NCBI GenBank assembly: GCA_027858455.1
Contig: JAQICQ010000061.1
Span: forward strand, 1-7,299
From: Elusimicrobiota bacterium
Lineage (GTDB): Bacteria; CG03; SLGR01; JAGXOG01
DNA: 7,299 bases
Reading direction: 5' to 3'
The position numbers were made by a program, and so were the translations under genes. Positions 6,675 to 7,299 of the stretch are shown here, piece after piece. Under the pieces are notes generated by a model. That model was not told where the DNA came from, made no database searches, and saw nothing but the letters and a program-made list of their open reading frames with translations. Numbering within the stretch: position 1 is the first letter of the stretch; each line of letters starts with the position of its first letter.

Positions 6675-7298
6675 TTAATTGTCATTATCAAAAGCCGCGG
6701 CCTTAACATTTTCAATTGCCGCGCTGTCTATATTATATAACTCTTTTATCCCATCAATATTTATTAAATATTTATTTTCGTATAAGTCTTTTTTCCCGGA
6801 TAAGTCTTTTTTCCCGGATAAATCTTTTTTTTCGGATAAATATCCCTCTTCGGAAAGAAAAATTTTAAATACTTTATTTTCTTTATCCGATTTCTCCGAA
6901 CCGTCCGGACTGTCTGAACTGTCTGAATAAACATATCTTATAACCGCATAAGGAACGCTTTTTGAAATATCCCGGTCTTTTTCCACACCGGTTATCGGAG
7001 CCGCAGAGAGCGTTTCAGTTAAATTTTTAAATCTCCCGGTAGATCGTTTTATCTCATATAAATCTTTTTTTATCTCTACCTGTATTTTATCTATTTTACT
7101 GAAATCCTCTCTCAATACATACGGGTCTTTCCAGAAACTTTCTTCGGGCTTAACATAAATATACCTGCTTATGCCGCCGGTAAGATAGACTTTTGAACTA
7201 CCTTTTATACGAAAATATATATTTGCCCTCGTATTTGTCCGCATATTTGTCCGCGAAAAACTGTTCTTTCCCAGGTAAAAAGTCACAGGCTCTTCTTT
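6675..7298 (-). CDS. DUF4340-like protein, N-terminus cut by window edge
   Basis: The frame is open to the right edge, so about 207 C-terminal residues are visible and the true start is outside. The GTG at 7284-7286 lies inside the open frame and is not a convincing start. The visible pattern fits DUF4340: a strand like VTFYLGK, a strand pair around YFRIKGSSKVYLTGG, then a segment of the type FWKDPYVL...FSKIDKIQVEI. A later KYLINIDGIKELYNI segment may begin or end a second copy of the domain. In the family, such proteins are often anchored by an N-terminal helix and encoded beside ABC-2/GldG-type transporter genes; their function is unknown. Three short in-frame repeats occur: RTNM-RTNT-RANI, SDS-SDS-PDG, and a five-unit SEKKDL-like block. 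The family call is from pattern memory and moderately sure. Confidence 0.65.
   Translation of the reverse strand, partial: KEEPVTFYLGKNSFSRTNMRTNTRANIYFRIKGSSKVYLTGGISRYIYVKPEESFWKDPYVLREDFSKIDKIQVEIKKDLYEIKRSTGRFKNLTETLSAAPITGVEKDRDISKSVPYAVIRYVYSDSSDSPDGSEKSDKENKVFKIFLSEEGYLSEKKDLSGKKDLSGKKDLYENKYLINIDGIKELYNIDSAAIENVKAAAFDNDN
6764..6853 (-). repeat. 18-nt in-frame tandem repeat (five units) in the DUF4340-like gene
   Basis: Five 18-nt units start at 6764, 6782, 6800, 6818 and 6836. The second and third (6782-6799, 6800-6817) are identical. The outer units are progressively degenerate. In protein order they encode SEEGYL, SEKKDL, SGKKDL, SGKKDL and YENKYL. Identical central copies suggest recent slippage or duplication. 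Confidence 0.9.
6901..6927 (-). repeat. 9-nt in-frame tandem repeat in the DUF4340-like gene
   Basis: There are three 9-nt units: two identical ctgtctgaa (6910-6918, 6919-6927) and one related ccgtccgga (6901-6909). They encode SDS, SDS and PDG in an acidic, Ser-rich linker. Confidence 0.75.
7219..7254 (-). repeat. 12-nt in-frame tandem repeat in the DUF4340-like gene
   Basis: There are three 12-nt units (7219-7230, 7231-7242, 7243-7254) built on atatttgtccgc. They encode RTNM, RTNT and RANI in a loop before the next predicted strand. Confidence 0.75.
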
Positions 7299-7299
7299 A

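Noticed and set aside
6764..6853. Regular 18-nt repeats as a CRISPR array
   Set aside because: The units are directly adjacent with no spacers and continue the reading frame of the DUF4340-like protein.

Overview
This is an AT-rich chromosomal segment in which every recognisable gene lies on the minus strand. The genes are housekeeping or near-housekeeping. TGA is used as a stop (smpB, coaE), so the standard bacterial code fits. The order polA-coaE-rho, a DUF4340-type protein and the low-GC style suggest an uncultured bacterium of the Omnitrophota or deltaproteobacterial kind. That placement is inference from gene order, not proof. No phage, transposon, CRISPR, rRNA or tRNA signal was seen.

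In the direction of transcription (high to low coordinates) the layout is: (1) the C-terminal part of a DUF4340-like protein, cut by the right edge of the window (6675-7298); (2) smpB, the tmRNA partner (6202-6645), 29 nt downstream with a strong ribosome binding site; (3) a 155-nt gap (6047-6201) holding a near-consensus sigma70 promoter whose -35 box contains the smpB stop codon, then an AT-rich leader with a perfect 19-bp palindrome 13 bp before polA; (4) polA (3365-6046); (5) coaE, 2 nt after polA (2748-3362); (6) rho, overlapping coaE by 14 nt (1487-2761); (7) a 59-nt gap containing an exact consensus promoter, TTGACA-17-TATAAT; (8) a membrane-anchored or exported 5'-nucleotidase-family metallophosphoesterase running off the left edge (3-1427).

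polA-coaE-rho therefore look like one tightly coupled transcription unit for DNA repair and replication, CoA synthesis and transcription termination. The nucleotidase has its own strong promoter, although read-through from rho is possible because no intrinsic terminator is visible between them.

The most interesting observations are: the promoter-leader-palindrome arrangement before polA; the perfect promoter with a roughly 20-nt leader before the nucleotidase; Pol I with a degraded proofreading site and an Asp in place of the usual steric-gate Glu; a Ser in place of a conserved Asp in CoaE; and short in-frame tandem repeats (9, 12, 15 and 18 nt) in three of the six genes. I did not find a clearly new biological system here.
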